This document shows positions 1-12,700 of a stretch of DNA of 64,000 bases, piece by piece. Origin of the DNA: Planococcus citri (Eukaryota > Arthropoda > Insecta > Hemiptera > Pseudococcidae); contig NC_088678.1 in NCBI RefSeq assembly GCF_950023065.1, forward strand, positions 11,088,580 through 11,152,579, written 5' to 3'. The stretch's first letter is position 1; each line of letters begins with the position of its first letter. The notes below the pieces were generated by a model that searched no databases, was not told the DNA's origin, and saw only the letters and a program-made list of their open reading frames with translations. A program made the position numbers and the translations under genes.

Positions 1-405
1 CAAAAAATAATTCATTATTTTTGACATGAAAATCGGTTTTATATGTATACTTGAATTTTTCAGATTTGAAGGTTGTAGTATGTATTCTAGAAAATTTAAT
101 TTGGAAAAAAGGGAGAAGTAACCCAAACGAAGCCAGGGCAAAAACTTTTGAAAATTTATGATTTAAAAAGTATATTATTATGGAAGAGAGGAAAAATTGA
201 ATAAAAATTTAAAAAAATTACAGTTCTGATAATGAAGCCATTAAAAAAAAATCGTGCTTTCGGAAGCAACTTCTGTATCTACTATTTTCGTGCTTTTGTA
301 TAGCTTGGTGAAAAACGCATCTTTTGAACTTGCACCCCTGGAATTTTGTGAAAACTGCCCAAACTGTTCAAGTGGGACCAATCACTTATCTGCCTTCGTA
401 TATTA
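1..405. other. AT-rich sequence without a recognisable gene
   Basis: This stretch lies beyond the left end of the first foldback element. The last exon of gene A1 would be expected on this side. However, the tail-encoding pattern seen in the other five genes (repeated YPVQP-like codons after a short TM4) is absent on either strand. I see no other coding, RNA or repeat feature here. Confidence 0.4.
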
Positions 406-2263
406 GTCCGGCATATCACAATAGGAGTAATTGCACCCCCCCCCCCGCCAATCCTCTGGGACAACTTTTTTCTTAAAGGGGACATCCTAAGGAAAATTTT
501 AAAGCAAACTTGCCCAAAAAAAGTTGGCCTTACTTACAAAATGGCGGCCATTTTGATTGACAGGTCAGCCGAAATCGCAGATTTTGCGTTTCAACATAAG
601 ACTTGTACGAAAATTTTCAAACTTTACAAAGGTAGATCGAAAGATCATGCAAAAATTCATTACCTGTCAAAATTTCAAGTGCTAAAGTGCGTTTTTCGAT
701 TTTTGATGAATTTTTGAAAATCGAATTTAGGCCAAAAATGAGGGAAAAAATCAAAATTTTACCAAACTGACCAAGAAAGCTGAAATTTGAGATATACCTT
801 ATTTTTGACATGCCAAATCGATTGGAAACGGTTTTGAACCAATTCGAGCAGTTTTGGAGCCTCCAGCAGATTTTTGAAACTCGAAATTCCCACAAAATTC
901 CACCAAATTGGAGTTGTGAAGCTAAAATTTATTCTAAAAACTAATTTCAATATGCTACGAAGTTGACTGCTGGTGGATTTCAAGTCGGTTCGGAACCTCC
1001 AGCGACTTTTTGAAAATTCCTAAAGCCTCCAACAGATTTTTGAAACTTTAAATTTTCACAAAATTTCATCAAATGGAGATGAAAAGCTGAAATTTACTCT
1101 ACATTCCAATTTTAACACCCTCTGAAGACGACTTTGGGTGGATTCAAGACATTTTAGAGTCTCCAGCGACTTTTTTGAAAATCACTGGAGCCTCCAGTAG
1201 ATTTTTGAAACTTGAAATTTCCCTAAAATTAATTGAAGAGCTCTATTCCAAAGTGGGTTAGGTCATTTTTTCCTCCCAAAAATGCGTTCAAAGTTTTTGA
1301 TGCTGAAATTTGTTCTGTTTCCAAAGGTTGTTGCACCTTTTCTTTCATTGGACATAGAATAATTACTTGTAGAAAAATTTACTTTGAAAAATCGATGAGT
1401 TAATCCACTTTTGAAGTAAACATCTCCGTAAAACGTGCCTTTTTTTGAAATGACTTAACCCACTTTGGAATAGAGATCTTCAATTTATCAAATGAAGTTG
1501 GCAAGCTGAAATTTACTTCGCAGACTACATGGTGGTTTCAAAAGGTTTTGAAGCTTCCAGCTACTTTTAGGAAATCCAGGGTCACGCTCGTGACCCCACC
1601 CCGCCCCCCCCAAAAAAAATAATTTCAATTTTCCAAAAAAAACGCCATACAACCTCTCAAAAAGTTGCTGGAGGCTCCAAACCGACTTGAAATCCACCAG
1701 CAGTCAACTTCGTAGCGTATTGAAATTAGTTTTTAGAATAAATTTTAGCTTCACAACTCCAATTTGATGGAATGTTGTAGGAATTTCGAGTTTAAAAACT
1801 CTGCTGGAGGCTCCAAAACTGCTCAAAACGGGTTGAAACCGTTTCCAATCGATTTGGCATGTCGAAAATAGGGTATATCCAAAATTTCAGCTTTCTTGGT
1901 CGATTTGGTAAAATTTTGATTTTTTCCCTCATTTTTGGCCTAAGTAATTCGATTTTCAAAAATTCACCAAAAATCGAAAAACGCACTTTAGCACTTGAAA
2001 TTTTGACACGTGATAAATTTTTGCATAATCTTTCAATCTACCTCTGTAAAGTTTGAAAAATTTCGTCCAAGTCCTATGTTGAAACGCAAAATCTGCGATT
2101 TCGGCTGACCTGTCAATCAAAATGGCCGCCGTTTTGTAAGTAAGGCCAACTTTTTTTTGGGCAAGTTTGCTTTAAAGTGTTCCTCAGGATGTCCCCTTCA
2201 AGAAAAAATTTGTCCCGGAGGATCGACGGGAGGTGCAATTACTCCTATTGTCATATACCGTGC
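406..2263. mobile_element. Foldback DNA transposon, subfamily I, copy 1 (non-autonomous)
   Basis: Inverted termini begin GTCCGGCATATCACAATAGG on the left; the right end is its diverged complement. TA dinucleotides flank both ends (404-405, 2264-2265), as in Tc1/mariner-like insertions. Inward there is a poly-C tract, a conserved block around GGACAACTTTTTTCTT, and long arms of several hundred bases that mirror each other. The centre is built of short repeated blocks containing GGAGCCTCCAG. No transposase is encoded; open frames up to about 100 codons are accidental. It sits in intron 4 of gene A1, between exon 4 and the place where exon 5 should follow. Confidence 0.85.
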
Positions 2264-2307
2264 TATATGTTCTTTAAAAATATGGTAGGTACTGAATAGG
2301 TACTTAC

Positions 2308-4785
2308 AAATCTGTATGACATCCCAATGAGTCGCTTGAAACACGTCATGACGCCATTCTTCTAGCTGTTTTTTTACATTCGCGTCCAAATTTTCGGAAC
2401 GTAGAATTGATTCATTTCGGTTTGCTACCTCGCCAAAATTTAGTCTATAAATCACACCAATCAGGAATAACATGTCCAAGAATATACATATCGCACTATT
2501 GATTAACACGGATCTGGAAGGCTTTCCCTCAACCTGAAAACGAGCAGAAAAATTATCAATGGTTGAAGTATAAGTAGTAAGTACATATCAAATCTATCGC
2601 AAGTCTTGTGCAATTACATCACAAACTCACATTTTCAACGCGTATAAAAGCGACCAAAAAGAACACAAATTGTAAGAATTCGAATAGTACACCACTGAGT
2701 ACGAATAGATCAGCACCTAAACAAAAACAAAAAGTTGACTGCTCGATTGCGTACCATTATTCTTCTTCGTCTTGATCATAAATTCTTACAAACAAATTAC
2801 TCACTCAAGATGTGGATATGATCCGAATTTTCATACAGATGATATGCATCCATCAGCAGGTTTCTAATCGCAATGGGCTATAAGTACAAATATTTGAAAA
2901 ATAAACAAAAAAAAAATGATTTTAATGGACATGAATTTACCTACTCAAACTTCATCGAGTACCTATCAAAATGAATGACTTGTGAGATGAAAAATTATTT
3001 TTAAAAAACCTCAGATTCAAATGTTACTATAATATTAAGCAAGTAGGTAGCTATTTTAAAACCTTCTCGAGACATGATTTTTTACATCATAGTCCAGGAC
3101 TTCAAAAGTATTTTTTTTTAGGTACGAGAAGCATTCGTCAAACTCTACAAGAAGGGCACTCGGGGGTTCAGCTACGTATTTTTCAAAGAGGGCAAAAGCT
3201 CTCGAAACATAGTATTTTGAGAGGTATAAAAACGATGTTTCCTTTGTACATTACATACAATAAAATAAATGAAGGAGTTTACTTTTTTTAGTTCAAAATT
3301 TTAAAATTTGAATGATGATTTGGAAAAAAAATTCAAACTTGAAAAAAAGCAAACGAGCCCCAGTGAAACGAGGTCAAAATCTACATATCAAAAATTCATG
3401 TTTTGAGAAGTAAAAAAAAAAAAAAACAACAGATGCTTTACTAAACAGGGAGGAGTTCATTTTTCTGATTCAGCTTTGAATATTTTTTGGAATTTGAACA
3501 ATAAGATTTCATTTGAGAAAAGAGCAAATAGCCCAGCGAAGCGAAGGCAAAAGCTCTCAAAAAGTGTAATTCAAGTTCAAAAAAAGTCGACAAAATGAGC
3601 TCTTTCCTACAAAATTTTCTCAAAATTCCGGAAAAAGGAGAAATTTTGAAATTTGATAGAAAAAAACAGTATAATTATATATACTTTTTGATGAGAAGCA
3701 GGACAACTGCAGGACTTGCAGGACTCATTGGCAAAAAAAAAACAAAAAAACAGGATTCTAGCACGACTAGCAGGACCGTTTGACAGCTTGAATTTTGACA
3801 AATTTAGCAAATGATTGGAATTTTTTGGTTAAAAAGTGAAACTTTATAGGAATTTTGAGCGGAAAAAGGAGACTTGGTCATTTTTAGGCGAAAAATCAAG
3901 ATTTTTAAACAATTTTGTAAGAAGTGAGATTTTTTGTCGATTTTGCGAAAACCCAGACTTTTTGTAAACGATCCAAGAGCAAGAGGTGATACCTACTCAA
4001 TTGCAATTATTTTCAAAAAACTGAAAATGTGAGACTATTTTGCATCTTTTTGGTAAACAATTGACTCTTTTTAAAAAATGTTGATGAAAAACGAGAATTT
4101 GACAATTTTTGAAAAAAAGAAGAGCTTTTTGGTAATTTTAGTTCTGGATAACATATAGCAAGACTTTTGACCAATTTTTTCTGGAGGGAAGAGAACGTGA
4201 GACACTTGGAATTTTCAGCAATTTTTGGCAAGAAATAAAAATTTTTGGCTATTTTGATAAAAGATGAACTTTTTTGCTAAAAAAGGATGGAAAAAATGAG
4301 TACTAGCTACTTGTGAAATGGAGACAAAATATTGAAAAAAAAAATGGATTTTATTTAATTTAATCCATGCTTCTATCAATCCTGAATCCATCATGAAATG
4401 CAGCCGACGGAATGGACGATAACTCAGTATTACTGGTTTTGAGCGAGAATCGAATACAAAATTCCAGTAAAATTTAGCAAAATGGTGCAAAATATCGTTT
4501 AAATTTCCTCTGAATGCAAGTAAAGGTTTAAAAAAAAAATAAAAATTACCAAAAACTGTTCGCAGTTTGCACCATGCATGATGTAATTTTTCACATGATT
4601 AGTCAAGTTAAGGTAATAAAACTTCGCAATTATCATAATTAGGTATCAACGAATCGATGAAACAATAATTTTTCACAAAATATCGGTACAAAAAAACTCA
4701 GGTGTCTAGGTACACTGTCTACGGTACTCACCAAATGTATACCAAGTACAAACAGAAGAACAGGGTTCCCCTTATCCGGATCCAT
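2308..4785 (-). CDS. Four-pass membrane protein, subfamily A, copy A1 (3' exon missing)
   Basis: Four coding exons were assembled from splice sites and homology to A2 and A3: 4785-4732 (18 codons from MDPD), 2877-2805, 2716-2631 and 2533-2308, with intron phases 0, 1, 0 and 1. They give 146 residues plus one base. Hydrophobic segments lie at about residues 7-25 (TM1), 48-68 (TM2) and 80-102 (TM3), followed by a charged loop with an N-E-S sequon. The start at MDPD is chosen because A2 and A3 share it and A2 has a stop codon just upstream in frame; the longer upstream frame in A1 is not conserved. Exon 5 (TM4 and the Pro/Tyr-rich tail) is not found: 44 bases past the exon 4 donor a foldback element begins, and no tail exon is visible beyond it. 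A1 is either disrupted or completed outside the window. The function is unknown; the general build recalls insect LAPTM/DUF4728-type four-helix proteins, which is only a hypothesis. Confidence 0.65.
3820..4300. repeat. Degenerate AT-rich minisatellite-like array in A1 intron 1
   Basis: Short units of about 30-45 bases, roughly GACAATTTTTGGCAAAAAA followed by GTGAGACTTTT, repeat with many substitutions. The same sequence type fills parts of the introns of the other five genes. The open frames here, on both strands, come from the A- and T-run composition and are not conserved. Confidence 0.55.
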
Positions 4786-5917
4786 TTCGGTTGACGGTTG
4801 GAATTGATTACAATAATATATAACTGCAGCACCAAAAACACAAACAGAAAACAACGTCCACGTCAATTTCAATTCAAACTTTAAATCTAATTAGGTAACT
4901 CAAACTTGAAGTAAGATCACCTCCGAGTAAACACCAACAATAACAATTTCATGTACACGTCAACGTCATAAGTACAAAATGGAAACGATTTATGTCGATT
5001 TCACTTCACATTCGAGTGGTTGTAGACTAGTGGTTTTCGCCTCCTCGCGAACGACCAAACTTCACAAATGATTTGATGGTGGTGCACGCAACAGAAGTAA
5101 CAGAACCCTCTTCCGCTCTTAATCATAAACTTGCCAGTTGCCAGGTGTATTACTGCATAGTTTCACTGTTTCAGTTTCTGGAGTCTGGAGCTGGACGGTC
5201 CAACGTGAATTTTACAACTAACGACAACGATGAAAATGAAACAGTACACGTACACTCTACTACTACACACACACAACAGTCACCACCGTGCATTTTTACG
5301 TATTTCTCCGAAAAGCGTCGGTTTTTTATTTTTTTCCTGTCTCGCTGGCAGCTTGGCTCATGGCTGGCTGCAGCTGCAGAGGTCGCAGTCTCGCAAACTC
5401 AGACGTATTGCCGAAGTATTTGTACTTACTAAAGTAATTTTAGTGCTTACCTATAGTCCCAAGGTCCATCATCCATCAACTTCATCTTCAGTCACAAATA
5501 TTTTGAAAATTAATCTCATTAAACAGAATCTTACCTATAACTTCTGACTTCACCTATTAGAAATTTCACGTCCTACAATTTTACTCCATAAGATGGGTAC
5601 TTGTTTGATCAACAAAATCTTTTTTTTCTTTTCTTTTTTCGCGAGAATGGGAAATGCGATGTTGAATGTAATTAAAAACGGACATACGTATGTATGTATT
5701 ACCATACTTCATATCTTGACTCGTATTTTGGGTCTCGCTGTCTCGGAAAGACAAGGTGTCGTTTTGGATAAAATTTCTCCAATGTGGCGAAACAAATGAA
5801 ACAATCAATATCTTTGAGGTGTTGAAGAAGCTGCGAAACAATATTTGGTTCAATAAAAATCATTGTGGATGCCTCCAAGCTCGATCAGTTTGTCCTTTTT
5901 GTAATAACTAGACTTTT
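4786..5917. other. 5' flank of A1 and intergenic spacer (alpha type)
   Basis: This non-coding stretch is homologous to the 5' flanks of A2 (about 14633-15487) and A3 (about 32775-33600). Shared stretches include the region near CTTGAAGTAAGAT just upstream of the start codon, a segment around CACTGTGTATTTTT-like sequence with TTCTCCGAAAA, and the block near CTTCTGACTTCACCTATTA. It should contain the A1 promoter and 5' untranslated region. I could not identify a conserved TATA box or initiator with confidence. Open frames such as 5073-5432 are not conserved between the three copies. Confidence 0.5.
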
Positions 5918-6305
5918 CACATGGCGATAAAAACAAAGGTTTGGTTAGACAAAGTGAAATGGATAGTTATGGACCTCTCCCCATGTAGCCCAGACGTGGA
6001 AACCTTTAATTTTCACCTCTTTGGACTTCTAAAACAACATTTTGGTGGTAAAACGTCCGACGACCACGAAATTTTTCAAGTTTGAATCCAAAATTTCTTC
6101 AAGAAAGAGAGTGTACAGTTTTTTGATGAGATCATTTTCAAGCTAAAATAACAATGGGGAAAATGCATAGAAAATGAAGGTGATTACGTGTAAAAGTAGT
6201 GAATTTGAGTCTTGTTCAACGTGGTGTATTCAGTTTTCTGATAAATAAATTACTCAATTTTACAGAATTTTTTGTACCATACTTTTGGGACATTCCTCGT
6301 ACCTA
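5918..6305 (+). pseudogene. Mariner-like transposase 3' fragment
   Basis: Reading from 5918, the frame gives a mariner-type C-terminal catalytic region: a Cys-Ser-Pro-Asp motif, then a Phe-His-Leu-Phe-Gly block and a Gly-Gly-Lys-x-Ser-Asp-Asp motif. A stop follows at about 6084. After a frame change there is a Trp-Gly-Lys-Cys-Ile-Glu block and Gly-Asp-Tyr-Val, the usual end of mariner transposases. In-frame stops and a missing N-terminal two thirds show that it is dead. The right end near ACTTTTGGGACATTCCTCGTA looks like a mariner terminus; no matching left terminus was found. The paralogous spacers near 17700 and 33780 lack it, so it inserted after or independently of those copies. Confidence 0.8.
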
Positions 6306-6528
6306 ACCTAGTACTTAAGAAGTTAATTTATCAAATATCTTATATAAAAATCATAACTTACAGGATCAATTATTTTTTGTTTATGGGCAGCCGAGATTTT
6401 TAGAAAATGACTTCCACACCCCACCCCACCCCCACCCCATTTGAAGAGCGACACCACCCTCTTTGAGTGATAATGAAATGTCCTCAAAACCATCCTCAAT
6501 TTATTATTTTTTTCAGTCAGAGCAACTA

Positions 6529-8230
6529 GTCGGAGAGCCCACTTAAGGATAAATTGCACCCCCCCCCGGTCGATCCTCCCGGACAACTTTTTTCTTAAAG
6601 GGGGAGTCCTGAGGAACATTTCTAGCCCTTGTACACTCAAAAAAAAGTGGCCCTACTTACAATAAATGGCGGTCATTTTGATTGACAGGTCAGCCGAAGT
6701 CGCAGATTTTGCGTTCCAACATAGGACTTGCACAAAATTTTTCAAACAGTACAAAGGTAGACCAAAAGATTAGGCAAACATTTATCACCTGTCAAAATTT
6801 CAAATGCCAAAGTGCATTTTTCGATTTTTGGTGAATTTTTGAAAATCAAATTTATGCCAAAATGAGGAGAAAAATCAAAATATTACCAAATTGGCCAAGA
6901 AAGCTGAAATTTGGGATATACCCTATTTTCGACATGCCAAATCGATTGGGAACTGTTTCAAACCGTTTTGAGCTGTTCTGGAGCCTCCAGCAGATTTTTG
7001 AAACTCGAAATTCCCACAAAATTTCACCAAAATGGAGTTGGAAAGCTGAAATTTATTCTGCAAACTAATTTCAATACGCTACGAAGTCAACTGCAAAGGA
7101 ATTTCAAGTCGTTTTGGAGCCTCCGACGACTTTTTGAAAATCCCTGGAGCCTCCATCAGATTTTAGAAACTTTAAATTTTCACAAAATTTCATCAAACGG
7201 AGATGGAAAGCGAAAATTTACTCTACACTCCAATTTTAACACCCTCTGAAGACGACTTCAGGTGGGTTCTAATCATTTTGCAGACTACAGCGACCTTTTG
7301 AAAATTACTGGAGCCTCCAGTAGATTTTTGAAACTTTTACCAAATGGAGTTGGCAAGCTGAAATTCACTTCGCAAACTAATTGTAATACGATATGAAGAC
7401 GACTACATGGTGGTTTCAAATGGTGTTAAATCGTTTTGAAGCTTTCAGCTACATTTTGGAAATTTCAATTTTCCGAAATACACCATATGACCTCTCAAAA
7501 CGTGGTTGGAGGCTCCAAAACGACTTGAAATCCGCTAGCAAACGACTTCGTAGCGTATTAAAATTAGTTTGCAGAATGAATTTTGATTTCCATCTCCGTT
7601 TGATGAAATTTTGTGAAAATTTGAAGCTTCTAAAATCTGACGGAGGCTCCAGAAATTTTCAAAAAGTCGCCGGAAGCTCCAAAACGACTTGAAATCCCTC
7701 TGCAGTTGACTTCGTAGCGTATTGAGCTTTCCAACTCCATTTTGGTGAAATTTTGTGGGAATTTCGAGTTTCAAAAATCTGCTGGAGGCTCCAGAACTGC
7801 TTAAAACGGTTTGAAACCTTTCCCAATCTATTTGGTATGTCGAAAATAGGGTATATCCCAAATTTCAGCTTTCTTGGCCAATTTGGTAAAATTTTGATTT
7901 TTGGCATAAATTTGATTTTCAAAAATTCACCAAAAATCGAAAAACGCACTTTAGCACTTGAAATTCTGACAGGTGATAAGTATTTGCCTGATCTTTTGAT
8001 CTACCTTTGTACTGTTTGAAAAATTTTGCGCCCGTCCTATGTTGGAACGCAAAATCTGCTATTTTGGCTGACCTGTCAATCAAAATGGCCGCCATTGTGT
8101 AAGTAGGACCACTTTTTTTTCTGAGTACAAGGGCTAGAAGTGTTCTTTAGGACTCCCCCTTTAAGAAAAAAGTTGTCCGGAAGGATCGACGGGGGAGGGG
8201 TGCAATTTATCCTTAAGTGAGCTCCCCGAC
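6529..8230. mobile_element. Foldback DNA transposon, subfamily II, copy 1 (non-autonomous)
   Basis: Termini are GTCGGAGAGCCCACTTAAGG on the left and the complement of GTCGGGGAGCTCACTTAAGG on the right, flanked by TA on both sides (6527-6528, 8231-8232). The arms carry the same internal blocks as subfamily I (a poly-C tract, GGACAACTTTTTTCTTAAAG, and a segment with ATTGACAGGTCAGCCGAA), so the two families are related. Paralogous spacers near 17850 and 34130 show the unfilled site. No transposase is encoded. Confidence 0.85.
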
Positions 8231-9741
8231 TAAACAGCAACAACTGAATTCAAAATTTCAAACTTCGGACCATTTTTTCCATCGTCATGTTCAACTTTCT
8301 TGGAAATAAAATCTACAGAGAATATATTATAGACTTGGCGAAAAACGGCTTGCTGCACAACGTGACTCACAATCAGTCGAATTTTTAGAATTTGCCCCAC
8401 CCTCTCTCCTCCTCTTTGACTTACAATAAAAATAAGCTATCGCAGCATTATTCAGAGGAGACTCACCATCCTGTAAAAATTGGTGAAAAATTCGCGAGAA
8501 AATCCAACATTTCAACGAAATTCTTCTCGAGCATTTTTCAAGAATTTTTATCCCAAAATTGGATCATGATTTTCAAATTTTACGAAGATTGAAAATAATC
8601 GTGCAATATGTGGCTCAGTCAGAATATTAGGTTTTTGAGATAACTAAATGCGAATACATATTAGTAAGAATTTTTGAAAGCCAACGAGAACTTCGCATGC
8701 GCTGAATCGAAAAAACAAGCTGATATTCGCATTCTGCGCTCTCAAAAACCTAATACATAAACCATATGTCACACGATTTTTTCAATCTTCGCTAAATTTG
8801 GGAACCAATTGAGGAGGATGGAGCTTTGGAAAGTTCAAATCGAAAACATGAGTTAATATTCGTATTCAGCGTTCTCAAAAACATATAAAATGGTATGTCA
8901 CACAATACTTGACATTTTTGTTGCATTTCGACCAAATTTTTGGGGCTTCGTACCTCCCGATGGTTTTACAAATCCTATCACAAAAAGTTCATAGTTGTAA
9001 ATATTATGAAAATGTATGCTTCGTGAATTTTTTCAAAATTTTCGAAATATTGGGAACGTTTTAAAAATCAAGCCCTTGAAAAATCTCAACTTTGAAATTC
9101 TTGACGAATATTTTTCAAACTAGTCTTACGAGTACCTATATTTACCTTCAAAATGATAGGTGTCTATTCCTCCAAGAATTTAGGCACAATTTTTCAAAAA
9201 ACGTTGCAAATACTTTCGGCTTCACAGTTTTAAAACAAAAGTTACAATGTACTCATGGATTTACATATCATGTTAGCTATTGTAAAATTATACTTAATAA
9301 TGAGACGATAAGAACTAATCAAAAAAACACATCAAGAGATTCAACTACAATTTCTACAAAATAGGTACCGAATTTCTTGAAAACAAAACTAAGTAAGTAT
9401 GGCATCGAAATATAATGAAAATTACAATGAAACAATCCAATAAAATTATATGCATTAAGTAAGTAAAGTAGGTGTACTTGTACATTACATGAAAAAAATT
9501 AAACAAAAAAATAAAAACTCTTCTGCACATACGAGATTAAGAACAAATCAATAAACGTTACATTCGAAAGAGATTCAACGACTACTACAAAAAAAAAAAA
9601 AAAACTAGAAAATCATGTTTTTATGATCGAAAGTACGAACTAACCAAACAATATCTGCGTAAAAATTCAACCTCAATCATTACAAATACTCAGGTAAATA
9701 CCTATCTAAACCTGGAAAAGCGATGAATCATTTGTATTCAA
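8231..9741. other. 3' flank of A2, shared by the genes of the array
   Basis: This non-coding spacer is homologous to sequence downstream of A3 (27545-28887), B1 (17541-18970), B2 (34070-34864) and B3 (43050-44184). Recognisable shared parts are GACTCACAATCAGTCGAATT near 8364, a stretch around TTCATAGTTGTAAATATTATG, and the AT-rich run directly before each last exon. It probably holds the A2 3' untranslated region and transcript end. I did not find a convincing minus-strand AATAAA close to the stop codon. Confidence 0.55.
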
Positions 9742-12700
9742 CTAGTTGTAACGATACGAAGCGATACCAGATTCGGGAGATGGTCCCAGAATTCCTTTAG
9801 GCTGAACAGGATATTGAGGATGGATAACAGTGGACTGGGGAGCATTCAAAGTAGGTGCAGCTTCAGATACATTTCTTTCAGGTTGAACAGGATATTGAGG
9901 ACGGGTACGAGTCAAGTGGACATCATTCAAAGCAGGTGCTGATGCTGTCCCTTCTTCACAATTAACGTCTTGTTGAGTAGATGGTGATTTTGCATTGTAT
10001 AAATAAATACATAACCCGGAGAATAAATCGAACACTGAAAATAAATTTAGAAAACAAAACATTACAATGGTGTTTATAGGTACATAACCAGGAACATTGC
10101 AAGAGTAGTAACAGAGTGTCTACTGAAATCCACGAAAGCTACCTTCGTGTTTGATATCGATTTTAAGAGGAAAACGATTTTTATGCATAATTTTAAGACG
10201 CTGCAAAATCTAAAACCTTGGTAATGTTCTTTAAAAATACCGAATACTTACACATCTTCATGAAGCACCAACGACTCAGCTTGTTCATGTCTTTAAGCAT
10301 TTTTTCAGCCACTTCTTTATCATCCGCGTCCAAATCTTTTGAGCGTAGAAGTGATTGAACCTGGTTTGGTGCCTCGCCAAAAATTAGTCTATATATCATT
10401 ACAATCATGAGTAATGTGTCCAAGAGTATACATATCATACAAGTGTTTAACAACGAACTGGAAGGCTTTCCCTGAATCTGAAAACGAGTAAAAAAATTAT
10501 CAATGGTTTAAATATCAAATCTATCTCAAGTGTCGTGCGATCACATCACAAACTCACTTTTTTAACGCATATAATAGCGACCAAAAAGATCACCAGTTGT
10601 ACGAATTCGAACGCAATAATTATATAAGCGACTAACATTTCATCAGCACCTAAACAAAAACAAAAAGTTGAGTGTTCGCTCGCGTATCATCATTCTTCTT
10701 AGTCTTGATCACAAATTCTCACGAACAAATTATACTCACCTAAGATGTCAGCAATTTCCGGATGGTTAATCAGATTAAATACATCCGTCAGCACGTTTTT
10801 AAACGCGACAGTCTATAAGTATTTGAAAAAGAAACAAAAAAAAAATAATCATTTTAATGGACACGAATTTACTCAAACTTGATCGAGTATCAAAAAGAAT
10901 GGCTCGTGAAATAAATTAAGTACCTATACGTAAAATTATTTTTAAAAAATCTGAAATTTAAATTTTACTCTCAAGATATATTTTACATCATATGTAGTTC
11001 AATGGCAAACTGCAATTTTAGGAAGAATTGGCAGGTACAAATTGCATTTCATGATAGACGAATGAAATCTGGTGTGATGTATGCATATGTATTAAGACTG
11101 CAAAAGGAATTTTTTGGGCACGAGAATCATTGTCAAACTCCTCAAGAAAGCTGAAGGGCACTGGGGGGATTCGGCTCCTTATTTTTCAAAATTTAATTAT
11201 ATGATCGTGCTAATGGGACCCTCTCCATAACATTTATACTTGCTGAGTTCAAAAAGTCATCAATTTCTCAAGAAAAGAGAAGGGAATGGGCGAGGCAAAA
11301 TTTCACGTAGGTACCTACATTAGAATTTTTCACGTTTCCAATGTCTTCAAACATCTTAACGATTTTCTTAAGCAAGCAGATGTCGAAAATATAATTCTAT
11401 CATTTCAATTTTTGATTTTATTTTCAGCAACAAAGTTCTTGCTAATGCAATGGAATTATTTGAATTGGACGAACAAAAATTACCCACGAACAAAAAGTAC
11501 TTTTTGCAATTTTTTTCAAAACACCAACTATTTTGCAACCTTTTGGCGAACAAATCAAACTATTTTTAAAGTGTTGGGAAAAAAACGAGACTGACAATTT
11601 TTGAGAAAAGGATGGCTTTTTGACAGTTCGTGCTATTTTTTATTGGAGGGGGGGGGGCGACAAGAGACACTTGGAATTTTCAGCAATTTTTGGCAAAAAA
11701 TAAAACTTTTTGACTATTTTTACAAAAGACGAACTTTTTTGCTATTTTTGGCAGAAAACGAGACTTGGTCATTTTCAGCCAAAGAGAACGCTGAAAAGGC
11801 AGAGTACCTATAATCAGCTAGAAAAGGATGGAAAAATGAGTATACCTTGGTACTTTCAAAATGGAGCCAAGATTTGAAAAAAATACATGCTTCTATTTCT
11901 GGGTATCATAATATCATTCCATCTCATGAAATGCAGTTCAATTGCGTTAATACATCAACTGTCCGAGTCGCCGCAGGAATGGGCGATGGTGATAACTCAG
12001 TTGAGTATACGTTATCTTTAAGTCGGGGGCCGGCATAAGGATCTATTGCACCCCTCCCCCGTCGATCCTCCGGAACAACGGTTTTGTTAAAGGGATGAGA
12101 GTTCTGAGGAATATTTCTAGCCCTTGTTCTCAAAATAAAGTGGCTCCACTTACAAAATGGAGGTCATTTTGATTGACAGGTGAGCCAAAATCGCATATTT
12201 TGCGTTCCAACATAGGACTTGCACGACATTTTTTAGACTGTAGGTACAAACGTAGATCGAAAGGTCAGGCAAAAATTTACCACTTGTCAAAATTTCCAAT
12301 GCTAAAGTGCCTTTTTCGATTTTTGGTAAACTTTTGAAAATCAAATTTAGGCCAAAGGTGAGGGAAAAAATCAACATTTTACCAAATTGACCAAGAAAAC
12401 TGGGGATATACCCTATCTTCGACCTGCCAAATCGGCTGTAAACTATTTCAAACCGTTTTAAGCAGTTCTGGAGCCTCCAGCAGATTTTTGAAACTCGAAA
12501 TTCCTACAAAATTTCATCAAAATGGAGATGGAAGGCCGAAATTCATTTTGCAAACTAATTTCAATACGCTACGAAGTCGACTGCAGGTGGATTTCAAGTC
12601 GTTTTGGAGCCTCCAGTCGATTTTTGAAACTTGAAATCATCAAACGGAGATGGAAAGCCGAAATTCATTCTGCAAAATAATTTCAATACGCTATACGAAG

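Noticed and set aside
4639..4872. An upstream start for A1 adding a further hydrophobic N-terminal segment
   Set aside because: The upstream frame is not shared by A2, which has a stop codon 33 bases before the MDPD start, and it runs through sequence that aligns as a 5' untranslated region.
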